A stretch of 57,082 nucleotides of DNA from Duncaniella sp. Its GTDB lineage: Bacteria; Bacteroidota; Bacteroidia; Bacteroidales; Muribaculaceae. Within the stretch, counting starts at the first letter, position 1; the number at the start of each line of letters is the position of its first letter. Where the stretch lies: positions 1-57,082 of the forward strand of contig NZ_JAIDEN010000087.1 of assembly GCF_029054785.1 (NCBI RefSeq), in the 5' to 3' direction. The notes under the pieces are model-generated. The model was not told where the DNA came from. It saw nothing but the letters and a program-made list of their open reading frames with translations, and did not search any database. This document shows positions 15,180 through 23,056 of this stretch, one piece after another. Both the position numbers and the translations under genes were made by a program.

Positions 15180-16439
15180 ATGACTGAAGCGACTCTCGAA
15201 AAACTAAAAATCTTGGCTGCGGCTGCAAAATATGACGTGTCATGCTCGTCAAGCGGCACTGTGCGGCGCAACGACGGCAAGGGGGTGGGCAATACGGTTG
15301 GCGGAGTGGGCATCTGCCACAGTTTTGCCGCTGACGGACGTTGCATCGCTCTGCTGAAAGTGATGCTTACAAACTACTGCATGTATGACTGCGCCTATTG
15401 TATCAACCGCCGCAGCAACGACATCCCCCGCGCCACTCTCTCGGTCTCCGAAGTTGTCGACATTACGATGGAGTTCTACCGGCGCAACTACATCGAGGGG
15501 CTCTTTCTCAGTTCGGGAGTGGTCCGCAATCCTGACTACACGATGGAACGCATAGCCCGCATCGCCAAGGACCTGCGGGAGATCCACCGCTTCAACGGCT
15601 ACATTCATCTCAAAAGCATCCCCGGCGCATCGCGTGAGCTGGTCAACGAGGCCGGGCGCTATGCCGACCGCATGAGTGTCAACATCGAGATTCCGCGCGA
15701 ACAGTCGCTGAAATATCTTGCGCCTGAAAAGGACCATAAGAGCGTCTACGAACCGATGGGGTTCATCCGGCAGGGGGTGCTTCAGTGTCAGGAGGACAAG
15801 AAGCGGATGCGCCATGTCCCGCGCTTCGTCCCGGCAGGACAGAGCACTCAGATGATTGTCGGCGCCTCGCCTGACACCGACCGTGACATACTGCTGACAT
15901 CATCGGCGCTCTACGGGATGCCGACCATGCGCCGCGTCTATTATTCCGGCTATGTCTCGGTCAACGCCTATGACACGCGTCTGCCCGCACTGAAACAGCC
16001 GCCGCTCGTGCGCGAGAACCGTCTCTATCAGGCCGACTGGCTCATGAGGTTCTATCAGTTCAAGGCCGAGGAGATCGCCGACGAGAGCAACCCCAATCTC
16101 GACCTTGAGGTGGATCCGAAACTCGGTTGGGCCTTGCGCCATCCGGAGGCGTTTCCGGTCGATGTCAACCGTGCGCCTTACGAGATGATCCTGCGGGTGC
16201 CGGGCATCGGTGTCAAGTCAGCCGCTCTGATCGTTAACGCTCGCCGCTACCGCCATCTCAACTCCTCCCATCTCTCGAAAATCGGGGTTGCCATGAAGAG
16301 GGCGAAATATTTCATTACCTGTGGCGAACTCGTAGCCCCTTCGATTGCCGACACCTCGCCGGAATATGTCCGCCGGCAGCTGACAGCGCGAAAAGGCCGT
16401 CTCGACAATCCGCTGCAACTTTCATTGGATTTCTCATGA
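15180..16439 (+). CDS. Putative DNA modification/repair radical SAM protein (TIGR03916 type)
   Basis: 419 residues. A radical-SAM core with Cys67, Cys71 and Cys74 (CMYDCAYC) binds a 4Fe-4S cluster and AdoMet. A C-terminal helix-hairpin-helix (LRVPGIGVKSAALIVNARRY) should bind DNA. The combination is that of the spore-photoproduct-lyase-related family named putative DNA modification/repair radical SAM protein. The reaction is unknown; by analogy it may reverse or install a base modification. The next gene overlaps by four bases (ATGA), so the two are co-translated. A -7 box lies seven bases upstream of the ATG. Confidence 0.88.
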   Translation: MTEATLEKLKILAAAAKYDVSCSSSGTVRRNDGKGVGNTVGGVGICHSFAADGRCIALLKVMLTNYCMYDCAYCINRRSNDIPRATLSVSEVVDITMEFYRRNYIEGLFLSSGVVRNPDYTMERIARIAKDLREIHRFNGYIHLKSIPGASRELVNEAGRYADRMSVNIEIPREQSLKYLAPEKDHKSVYEPMGFIRQGVLQCQEDKKRMRHVPRFVPAGQSTQMIVGASPDTDRDILLTSSALYGMPTMRRVYYSGYVSVNAYDTRLPALKQPPLVRENRLYQADWLMRFYQFKAEEIADESNPNLDLEVDPKLGWALRHPEAFPVDVNRAPYEMILRVPGIGVKSAALIVNARRYRHLNSSHLSKIGVAMKRAKYFITCGELVAPSIADTSPEYVRRQLTARKGRLDNPLQLSLDFS

Positions 16440-17203
16440 TCGTCTATCGTTTCGACGGCAGCTTCGACGGACTCCTGACAGCCGTCTTCGACTCCTTTGC
16501 CCGCAAGGAGAGTCCCGGTCTGCTCTTGGCTCCCGGAGGGAACCTGCCGCTGTTCTATGATCTGGTCCACGACGTGACTGCCGATGAGGAGAAGAGTCTC
16601 AGGGTCTGGCGCAAGCTCTGCAAGGTGGTCTCTCATGGTGCCCGATCGGCGCTGACCACTGCTTTTCTGACCGACAGCCCTGACTTTCCGCTCCATGCTC
16701 TCCGTTTTGTCAGCCGCGCAGTGACCTCTGAGGTGCGGATCGAGAACGACTTTTCAGATCCGTCGGTGTTGGCCGTACTCAAGGAATGCCGGCGCGTCCG
16801 CGGCGAGGCCCACCGTCTGTTGCAGTTCGTCAGATTTCAGAAAGCCTCTGACGGGACCTATTTTTCGATGATCGAGCCGATTTTCGATGTGCTCCCCTTT
16901 GCCGTCAGTCATTTTGCCGACCGCTTTTCAGACCAGCCGTTCATCATCTATGACCGCCTGCGCGGCTATGGCTATCACTCCGACTCAAGCGGTCTGCACC
17001 GACTGACGATTGATCCTGACAGCTACCACATGCAGACCGGCCTTCTCTCGGATGACCTGATGGACCCTCAGGAGCGGCTTTTTCAGGACCTCTGGCGCAT
17101 CTACGTCAAGTCGACCGCCATCATGGAGCGCCTCAACCCGCGCAAACAGCGTCAGGACATGCCCGTAAGATATTGGAAATATCTCACCGAAATGCAGAAA
17201 TAA
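16436..17203 (+). CDS. TIGR03915-family DNA-repair-associated protein (DUF4130)
   Basis: 255 residues, a DUF4130 protein that is found almost always next to, or fused with, uracil-DNA-glycosylase-like or radical-SAM repair proteins. Visible conserved stretches are YRFDGSFDGLLTAVFD at the N-terminus, RFVRF and YFSMIEPIFDVLPFAVSHFADRF in the middle, and DxLxDPQERLFQDLWRxYxKSTAIxERxNPRxQRQDMPxRYW at the end. No known catalytic motif is evident. It overlaps the radical-SAM gene by four bases, implying a joint function in DNA repair or base modification. Start ATG 16436 is fixed by the overlap. Confidence 0.88.
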   Translation: MIVYRFDGSFDGLLTAVFDSFARKESPGLLLAPGGNLPLFYDLVHDVTADEEKSLRVWRKLCKVVSHGARSALTTAFLTDSPDFPLHALRFVSRAVTSEVRIENDFSDPSVLAVLKECRRVRGEAHRLLQFVRFQKASDGTYFSMIEPIFDVLPFAVSHFADRFSDQPFIIYDRLRGYGYHSDSSGLHRLTIDPDSYHMQTGLLSDDLMDPQERLFQDLWRIYVKSTAIMERLNPRKQRQDMPVRYWKYLTEMQK

Positions 17204-17285
17204 TCCGTAACTTTACACAGCAAAAAAATACGTAAGGATGTTACTTTGCAGAAACAGACTACGCTTAATTTTTTAAGAGTTACTT

Positions 17286-18134
17286 ATGAAGAAAGGACTT
17301 GTTCTTGAAGGTGGTGCGATGCGCGGACTGTTTACAGCCGGAGTCATCGACGTGATGATGGAAGAGGGGATTGATTTTGACGGACTGATCGGAGTCTCCG
17401 CCGGTTCGAACTTCGGCTGCAACTACAAGTCGAGGCAGCCAGGGCGCGTGTTGCGCTACAATCTCCGCTTCGGTCGCGATCCGCGCTACATGGGGCTGCG
17501 ATCACTGCTGACTACTGGCAATCTTGTCGGTGCTGAATTCGCCTACCATACACTTCCCCTTGAACTTGATCTGTTCGACATCCCGACATTCGAGAGCAAT
17601 CCGATGGAGTTCTGTCTTGTCGCCACCGACGTGGCCACCGGATCTCCGGTCTACTATCGCATGGACCGTGTCAACTATGATTCGCTCGAATGGCTCAGGG
17701 CTTCGGCCTCGATGCCGGTAGTCACCCGTCCGGTCAGGGTCGACAGCGGTCAGCGTCTGCTCGACGGAGGAATCAGCGACTCGATCCCGCTGAAATATTT
17801 TCAGTCCATCGGCTATGGCCGCAATGTCGTGGTGCTCACCCAGCCGCGTGACTATCGCAAGACACCCTCCCCGGCATGGCTTTGGAAACTATTGCTTCCA
17901 CGTTGTCCGAAAATAGCCCAGGCGATGGCCCGGCGTCACGAAATGTATAATTCACAGCTTGACTATGTAGCCGCCCAGGTCGCCGCAGGCAACACCTTTG
18001 TCATCGCCCCCGCCGAACCGCTCCCAATAGGGCGTGTCGAGATGAATCCCCGCAAGATGGAGCAGGTCTACGCCACAGGCCGCCGCACCTGCCTCTCACT
18101 TCTCCCCGCCCTCCGACAATTTCTTGCGGACTGA
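17286..18134 (+). CDS. Patatin-like phospholipase (YjjU type)
   Basis: 282 residues, a cytosolic patatin-fold serine acylhydrolase. It has the oxyanion loop EGGAMRG (8-14), the nucleophile elbow GVSAGS (Ser38) and the catalytic Asp in DGGISDS (Asp160). The glycine-rich loop reads EGGAMRG rather than GGGxRG, as in E. coli YjjU. Substrate probably a membrane phospholipid or acyl ester, not known. It stands alone; a near-consensus -7 box (TTACTTTG, around 17240) is upstream, and a small hairpin CCGTAA/TTACGG (18164-18180) follows. A second, only distantly similar patatin lies at 27266. Confidence 0.9.
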   Translation: MKKGLVLEGGAMRGLFTAGVIDVMMEEGIDFDGLIGVSAGSNFGCNYKSRQPGRVLRYNLRFGRDPRYMGLRSLLTTGNLVGAEFAYHTLPLELDLFDIPTFESNPMEFCLVATDVATGSPVYYRMDRVNYDSLEWLRASASMPVVTRPVRVDSGQRLLDGGISDSIPLKYFQSIGYGRNVVVLTQPRDYRKTPSPAWLWKLLLPRCPKIAQAMARRHEMYNSQLDYVAAQVAAGNTFVIAPAEPLPIGRVEMNPRKMEQVYATGRRTCLSLLPALRQFLAD

Positions 18135-18198
18135 AAAATCATTGATCATCGAGTATGAAATAACCGTAAAAAAATTACGGGAAAATGGATTTATTCAC

Positions 18199-18206
18199 TA
18201 ACTTTG
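18199..18206 (+). promoter_or_regulatory. -7 box of the ATPase/TOPRIM operon
   Basis: TAACTTTG fits TAnnTTTG and lies 33 nt before the ATPase ATG. Between them is AACAACCTCT (18226-18235), which matches the outermost ten bases of the MITE-like terminal repeat. Confidence 0.55.
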
Positions 18207-18238
18207 TGCAATTAAACACATTCTGAACAACCTCTTAT

Positions 18239-19357
18239 ATGCTCACCAAATTCGAAGTATCTAATTTTAAATGTTTCGACGGCGCCTTGAAATTCGACCT
18301 TTCGGCAACCAACGGCTACACATTTAATCCGGATTGTATAAAGAACGGAAATATAAATTGTGCGATGGTCTACGGTTACAATGGTTCCGGTAAATCTAAT
18401 CTTGGCTGGGCGATTTTCGACATCATTGAGCATCTGACTGACCGTATCCGTCTTGAACATCCTTACAGACACTACACCAATGCCGCCAACTCATCTCCGG
18501 AAGCCCGCTTTGCCTATGAATTTCAGATCAATGGCAAGACTGTAAGATATGAGTACTCCAAGACCGATTACAGGACTTTGGTTGATGAATCATTATGGAT
18601 TGACGGTGAACTGTTGGTCTGTTTTGACCGCCGTAACGGCAATGAAAATTTCAAATCTCTTCTGAAAGGGACTGAATCTCTCAACACCACTCTGAAAGAT
18701 CCGCAGATTTCGGTGTTGAAATATATCAGGAACAATTCCTCGCTGGAGGAGAATGACATCAACCGGACTCTGCTTGACTTTTTCTCGTTTGTTGACCGGA
18801 TGTTGTTTTTCAGATCGCTTGAGGACAGGACCTATATCGGGCTTGACAAACATCAGGGATCTCTTTCGAGCTATATAATCAAAAGTGACAAAGTCAAGGA
18901 TTTTGAGGATTTTCTGAGAGAAGCCAATGTCGATTGCAGGCTTGCTGTTGTCAATGTGATGGACGAGCAGGATCTGGCATTTGATTTTGGGGATAAAAAA
19001 ATACTCTTCCGTGACATTATGTCGACAGGAACAAGCGCGCTGATGCTTTTTTATTGCTGGTATCAGCATATAATAGCTTCTGAGGTTTCATTTGTTTTTA
19101 TTGACGAATTCGACGCTTTCTATCACCACGAACTTTCACGCCTCGTGGTTAAGAAACTTAAGGAATCCGGAGTGCAGTTTGTTCTGACAACCCATAACAT
19201 CTCCATCATGAGCAATGATCTGATGCGTCCGGATTGCTATTTCCTTATCTATAAGACCAGGTTGCTGCCGCTGTCAAAATGCACTGACCGGGAACTGCGT
19301 GAGGCTCATAACATTGAGAAAATCTATAAATCAGGAGCTTTCAATGTCGGACGATAA
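18239..19357 (+). CDS. ABC/AAA_21-type ATPase of a two-gene defence-like module
   Basis: 372 residues. The protein begins MLTKFEVSNFKCFDG, the standard start of RecF/SMC-like, OLD-like and RloA/AbiL-like ATPases. Walker A is GYNGSGKSN (46-54), a signature-like STGTSAL is near 262, Walker B is FVFIDEFDAF (Asp289, Glu290), and the switch His is in LTTHNISIM. There is no long coiled coil and no nuclease domain in the same chain. The next gene overlaps by 14 bases and encodes a TOPRIM-like protein, so ATPase plus nuclease pairing is likely, as in OLD, PARIS or RloAB systems. It has its own promoter. Not named because the exact family is not certain. Confidence 0.82.
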   Translation: MLTKFEVSNFKCFDGALKFDLSATNGYTFNPDCIKNGNINCAMVYGYNGSGKSNLGWAIFDIIEHLTDRIRLEHPYRHYTNAANSSPEARFAYEFQINGKTVRYEYSKTDYRTLVDESLWIDGELLVCFDRRNGNENFKSLLKGTESLNTTLKDPQISVLKYIRNNSSLEENDINRTLLDFFSFVDRMLFFRSLEDRTYIGLDKHQGSLSSYIIKSDKVKDFEDFLREANVDCRLAVVNVMDEQDLAFDFGDKKILFRDIMSTGTSALMLFYCWYQHIIASEVSFVFIDEFDAFYHHELSRLVVKKLKESGVQFVLTTHNISIMSNDLMRPDCYFLIYKTRLLPLSKCTDRELREAHNIEKIYKSGAFNVGR

Positions 19358-20219
19358 GGCGCGCCATCTCTTCATTTTCGAAGGTGCTAAGGCTGAGGAT
19401 AAGATCTTCAAGAAGCTTGAACAGAACTTTTTGGGCCGGAAACATGCCATAAAGTGTGTCTATGATGCGGAAGTCTATCAGCTCTACAAGCAATTGAGTA
19501 CCGATGATTTTGCCCTTGATATAGTGAACCTTCTCAAAGAACGCAGTCCGCGCATTGCCGAGGAATTGAAAGACTATGACCGTGACAGTTTTGCTTTCAT
19601 CTATCTGTTTTTCGATTACGACGGGCATTCTTCTCTTGCCGATGACGGGAAGATTATTGAGCTTCTGGATTTTTTTGACAACGATACTGCCAACGGACAG
19701 ATGTTTATCAGCTATCCGATGGTAGAGGCCTTGCGCCATTATCGTGATATGGAAAGCTTCAGGGATCTTACTGTCAAATGCAAACGCGCAAACTGCCCTT
19801 GGCTTCAGGAGTGTGAGACCGTAGAAAGTTGTCTTGCAGAACCTCACTATAAGAATTTCGTATCGACCGACAACCGCAAATCATTGTCGAATATTAATTC
19901 CTATACCTTCGAAGTCTGGAAAGAACTGATCATCGCACATCTATGCAAGGCTAACTATCTGGTCAACGGTCGTTTCGATATGCCGGAAGAACTTATAAGC
20001 CAGCAGACTATTTTTGACCGTCAGCTGAGCGGATATATAAGCCGCCGCTGTCCGGAAGTCGCAGTCCTGAGCGCCTTCCCCTTGTTTATATTGGACTATT
20101 TCGGAGTTGAAAAGCTCATGGCCCGACTTTTTGGCGAAGAGTCGGATGAGTTGTCGGAAGATCCGGCCTCGCAGCCTGATGGCGGCAGCGGTTCAGACGA
20201 ATACTCTGTCGTTGAATAG
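19344..20219 (+). CDS. TOPRIM-like partner of the ATPase
   Basis: 291 residues from ATG 19344, which overlaps the ATPase stop by 14 bases; the longer frame from 19299 would run deep into the ATPase gene. HLFIFEGAKAEDKIF with Glu13 and FFDYDGH with Asp91 and Asp93 give the E...DxD pattern of TOPRIM nucleases; YPMVEALRHYRD follows, where related RloB/DUF4435-like proteins also have conserved residues. The C-terminal part (about 150-270) is helical and has three Cys (about 152-168). The tail is acidic and Ser-rich. In known systems the ATPase senses phage and releases or activates such a nuclease. The gene ends 27 bases inside the convergent CpsB-type gene. Confidence 0.75.
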   Translation: MSDDKARHLFIFEGAKAEDKIFKKLEQNFLGRKHAIKCVYDAEVYQLYKQLSTDDFALDIVNLLKERSPRIAEELKDYDRDSFAFIYLFFDYDGHSSLADDGKIIELLDFFDNDTANGQMFISYPMVEALRHYRDMESFRDLTVKCKRANCPWLQECETVESCLAEPHYKNFVSTDNRKSLSNINSYTFEVWKELIIAHLCKANYLVNGRFDMPEELISQQTIFDRQLSGYISRRCPEVAVLSAFPLFILDYFGVEKLMARLFGEESDELSEDPASQPDGGSGSDEYSVVE

Positions 20220-20942
20220 TCGGCCCTGGAGGGCTGCGAAATGGCGGGTCGCGTCTTTGGAACTGAGATATGCCTCGATTGTGTCCGCGTGGCGGTGATT
20301 GTGCAGGTCGGTGCCGAGAAAATCCACATAGCCCTTTTCAATCAGCTTCTCAGCCGTCTTTTTCTCCTTTTTGGTATAAGCACCGGCAAGTGAAAGCACA
20401 TTTATCTGAAACAAATTTCCTGCGCGGTGAAGTTCGTCGTAGCGGTTGGGATGTTCCTCGAAATAGTAGAAAAAGCGTTCGGGGTGAGCGAGAATAGGAC
20501 GGTAGCCTTTCAGCTTCAGGTCAAACAGGAACTGATCGAGCTGCCACGGCTCCTGAATGAACGAATTTTCAACCAGAATGTAGTTGTTGGGATAGGGCGT
20601 GATGTTTCCTGCCGTCAGCTGACAGCGGAAGTAGTCGTCGATACGGTTTTCTGACGCGCGGCTCAGCGGCATATCTATGTTGCGTTTCTCAAGCTCGGCT
20701 TTCAGGCTTTCGAGAGCGGCGTCAAGATCTTCAGGAGTGTTTTCAAAAGTACCCTCAGTGATATGCGGGGTCGCGATGATGCGGCTGATGCCCCACGAAC
20801 GCATCCGCTCCACAAGTTCGGCTGAAGTCTGGGCATCGGGAGAGCCGTCGTCCACTCCGGGAAGGATATGGCAATGGATGTCTGTTGCAAACGGGAGCTT
20901 TACTGGCTCACTCGATTTTGAAAGAAAACTGAAAAGGCCCAT
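20193..20942 (-). CDS. CpsB/YwqE-type tyrosine-protein phosphatase (PHP domain)
   Basis: 249 residues, a manganese-dependent PHP-fold phosphatase like CpsB, CapC or YwqE, which dephosphorylate the tyrosine kinase that controls capsule or exopolysaccharide export. The metal motif TDIHCHILPGVDDGS gives Asp21, His23 and His25; RIIATPHITEG, ILAHPERF and LGTDLHNHRH supply further ligands. Cytosolic or peripheral. The -7 box TATCTTTG (20991 to 20984) lies 42 nt upstream. No capsule genes are near. Its 3' end overlaps the convergent TOPRIM gene by 27 bases. Confidence 0.92.
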   Translation of the reverse strand: MGLFSFLSKSSEPVKLPFATDIHCHILPGVDDGSPDAQTSAELVERMRSWGISRIIATPHITEGTFENTPEDLDAALESLKAELEKRNIDMPLSRASENRIDDYFRCQLTAGNITPYPNNYILVENSFIQEPWQLDQFLFDLKLKGYRPILAHPERFFYYFEEHPNRYDELHRAGNLFQINVLSLAGAYTKKEKKTAEKLIEKGYVDFLGTDLHNHRHADTIEAYLSSKDATRHFAALQGRLFNDRVFV

Positions 20943-21025
20943 AGGACAATATTTATGCTCGGTAACTACACTCTTTAATCATGCAAAGATACGCATATAC
21001 CGCGAAAAACACTTGCTTCGGGAAG

Positions 21026-21829
21026 TTAATTTGTGATAAGAGGGAGTGCTTCCGGGGAGAGATAGTCGGTGACGATGTAATCGACACCGAGGTTGCGCAG
21101 GCGGGTGTAGTCCTCGGAGGTGTTGACAGTCCAGACATTGACCTTGACTCCGGCTTCATGGTAGCGTCTGACACAGTCTGCGTCAACAAGATCGGCTCTG
21201 ATCTGCACGTCGAGTCTGCGGGAGTTTGACCAGTCGAACATCTCCTTCCATTTTGCATCGGCCTGAAACTGGAGTTTGATTTCCGGGTGGTTCGCCATCA
21301 GATAGTCGATATAGTCAGGTTCCGATGTGAGGATCACACACTTTCCGGCCATGCCCTTCTCCCTGATGAGGCTGACAAGCGGCGAAAGGTGGCCGCAGTC
21401 CTTGGTGTCTTTAGAGAATGTCTTGAGATGCAGGAGCGGTGCCACACCCTTGTCGGCACAGATGTCAAGAAATTCTCCGACCGTGCAGATTCCTTTGGCT
21501 CTGTATGTCGCGCTGTCGCGCTGCTGGGTGTAGGCTTCGTTGCGGAGATCAGCTATGGTCGACGAGGCAATCTTCATGTGGCCGCCGAGTCGGTCAGTCT
21601 TGCCGTCGTGAGAAGTGACGAACACAGAATCAGCTGTTGCCCTCACGTGAGCCTCCATCATAGTGAAACCGCGCCGGGCGCCTTCGAGATAGGCATCTGC
21701 GGTGTTTTCGACCGCATAACCGCAGCCGCGCCGACCGATCATCACCGGTTCGGAGGCTGAAAGTGAAGTCATGGTGGCTGAGAGCAGCATCGCTGCGATG
21801 ATATTTCTTGGAGATGCGATAATTTTCAT
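21026..21829 (-). CDS. GDPD-fold protein with altered catalytic residues, exported
   Basis: 267 residues. Residues 1-25 form a signal peptide, so the protein is periplasmic or outer. The rest follows the glycerophosphodiester phosphodiesterase order: GRRG, VENT, EAH, SHDGKTDR, LLHLK, VNVWTVN, VDYIVTDYL. Compared with canonical enzymes, the general-base His of HRG is Arg33, the Asp of ExD is His61, and the Glu of ExK is His134; Glu41, Glu59, His74 and Asp75 remain. Activity on glycerophosphodiesters is therefore doubtful, or the metal site has been remodelled. It lies 90 bp behind hemW on the same strand. Confidence 0.8.
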   Translation of the reverse strand: MKIIASPRNIIAAMLLSATMTSLSASEPVMIGRRGCGYAVENTADAYLEGARRGFTMMEAHVRATADSVFVTSHDGKTDRLGGHMKIASSTIADLRNEAYTQQRDSATYRAKGICTVGEFLDICADKGVAPLLHLKTFSKDTKDCGHLSPLVSLIREKGMAGKCVILTSEPDYIDYLMANHPEIKLQFQADAKWKEMFDWSNSRRLDVQIRADLVDADCVRRYHEAGVKVNVWTVNTSEDYTRLRNLGVDYIVTDYLSPEALPLITN

Positions 21830-21919
21830 GGACGTATGTGATTTTTACGGATTATTTTATGGTGGTGAAAAATTCGGATGTTGAGCAGGAGGAGGGGGAC
21901 TGTTGAGAGGGAGAGTCGG

Positions 21920-23029
21920 CTACACTCTTATCAGTGGCAGGAGGATGGAGTTGGAGGTGAGCCAGCGGGATTCGGGGATGACGTAGGCGCCTGCCGGGGA
22001 GATTTCGAGGTCGCCGGAGGAGAGGAGCGGTCCGGCTGTCGAGAGGAAAAATTCGCGGATTTCAGGACCGAAGAAGCGTCCGATTTCGTCGGGATGCAGT
22101 CCGTGGCTGGTGCGCAGGCGTGTGATCAGAAGATCATTGAAGCGGTTGTCGGCAGTCTCCTCTTCTGTGACGGCCACATTGCGGCCTCCGGCTGAGATAT
22201 AGTCTTTCAGCGCCGACGGATTGAACGACCGGCAGCGTCCGTCAAACGAATGTGCGCCCGGCCCAAGTCCGATGTAAGGCGAATTGTCCCAATAGGCAGA
22301 GTTGTGGACAGCTTTGCGGCCCGGCAGAGCGAAGTTGGAGATCTCGTAGTGGAGATAGCCCGCATCGCGCATCCTTTCGCAGAGATGGCTGTACATCTTT
22401 TCCGCCGTTTCGTCGTCAGCCTCCCTGACCTTACCGCGTTGACGCATGATGTCGAGGCGCGTTCCGGGTTCGTATGAGAGCAGATAGGCCGAGATGTGTT
22501 CGGGGCGGAAGCCGATGAGCCGATCAAGCGACATGGCCCATGACTCCTGAGTCTGGCCGGGCAATCCGTAGATGAGGTCACAGCTGAGGTTGCCGATCCC
22601 TCCGCGCCGCAGACAGTCGATGGCTTCGGCTGCACGGGCTGCGCTGTGGCGGCGCCCTACGGTCTGCAATTCTGTGTCGCAAAACGACTGGATGCCCATG
22701 CTGACACGCCGGAATGGGGTCTCGCCAGTGATGAAGGCGGTCCATTCGTCAGTGACATCCTCCGGATTGGCCTCGATTGTAGCCTCGCGCAGATTTTCGG
22801 TCGGGAGAGCGTCGAGCAGGCGGCGCAGCAGCCTTGGCGGGAGCGACGATGGTGTTCCTCCGCCGAAATAGAGTGTGTCTACCGGCTCTCCGAGGCCTTC
22901 GGAACGGCAGGCCCATTCGCTGACCGCGGCATCGACAAAGGCTTCCATCCACTCGCGGCGCGGAGTGGAGTAGAAATCGCAGTAGGCGCATTTGGCATGG
23001 CAGAACGGTATGTGGACATAGAGTTTCAT
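21920..23029 (-). CDS. hemW: Heme chaperone HemW (oxygen-independent coproporphyrinogen oxidase-like)
   Basis: 369 residues. CHAKCAYCDF gives Cys10, Cys14 and Cys17 in the CxxxCxYC arrangement typical of HemW and of the radical-SAM cluster. GGGTPSSL, EANPED, SMGIQS, SCDLIYGLPGQT and YEISNF are the usual family motifs. HemW binds and delivers heme to membrane cytochromes and is distinct from the HemN oxidase, which has a longer N-terminus. Cytosolic. It follows the AddB-like gene after 27 bp on the same strand, so it is likely in one transcript with holB and the nuclease. Confidence 0.94.
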   Translation of the reverse strand: MKLYVHIPFCHAKCAYCDFYSTPRREWMEAFVDAAVSEWACRSEGLGEPVDTLYFGGGTPSSLPPRLLRRLLDALPTENLREATIEANPEDVTDEWTAFITGETPFRRVSMGIQSFCDTELQTVGRRHSAARAAEAIDCLRRGGIGNLSCDLIYGLPGQTQESWAMSLDRLIGFRPEHISAYLLSYEPGTRLDIMRQRGKVREADDETAEKMYSHLCERMRDAGYLHYEISNFALPGRKAVHNSAYWDNSPYIGLGPGAHSFDGRCRSFNPSALKDYISAGGRNVAVTEEETADNRFNDLLITRLRTSHGLHPDEIGRFFGPEIREFFLSTAGPLLSSGDLEISPAGAYVIPESRWLTSNSILLPLIRV

Positions 23030-23056
23030 CGGCTTTGGTTTAGAGTGTGGCGGGGC

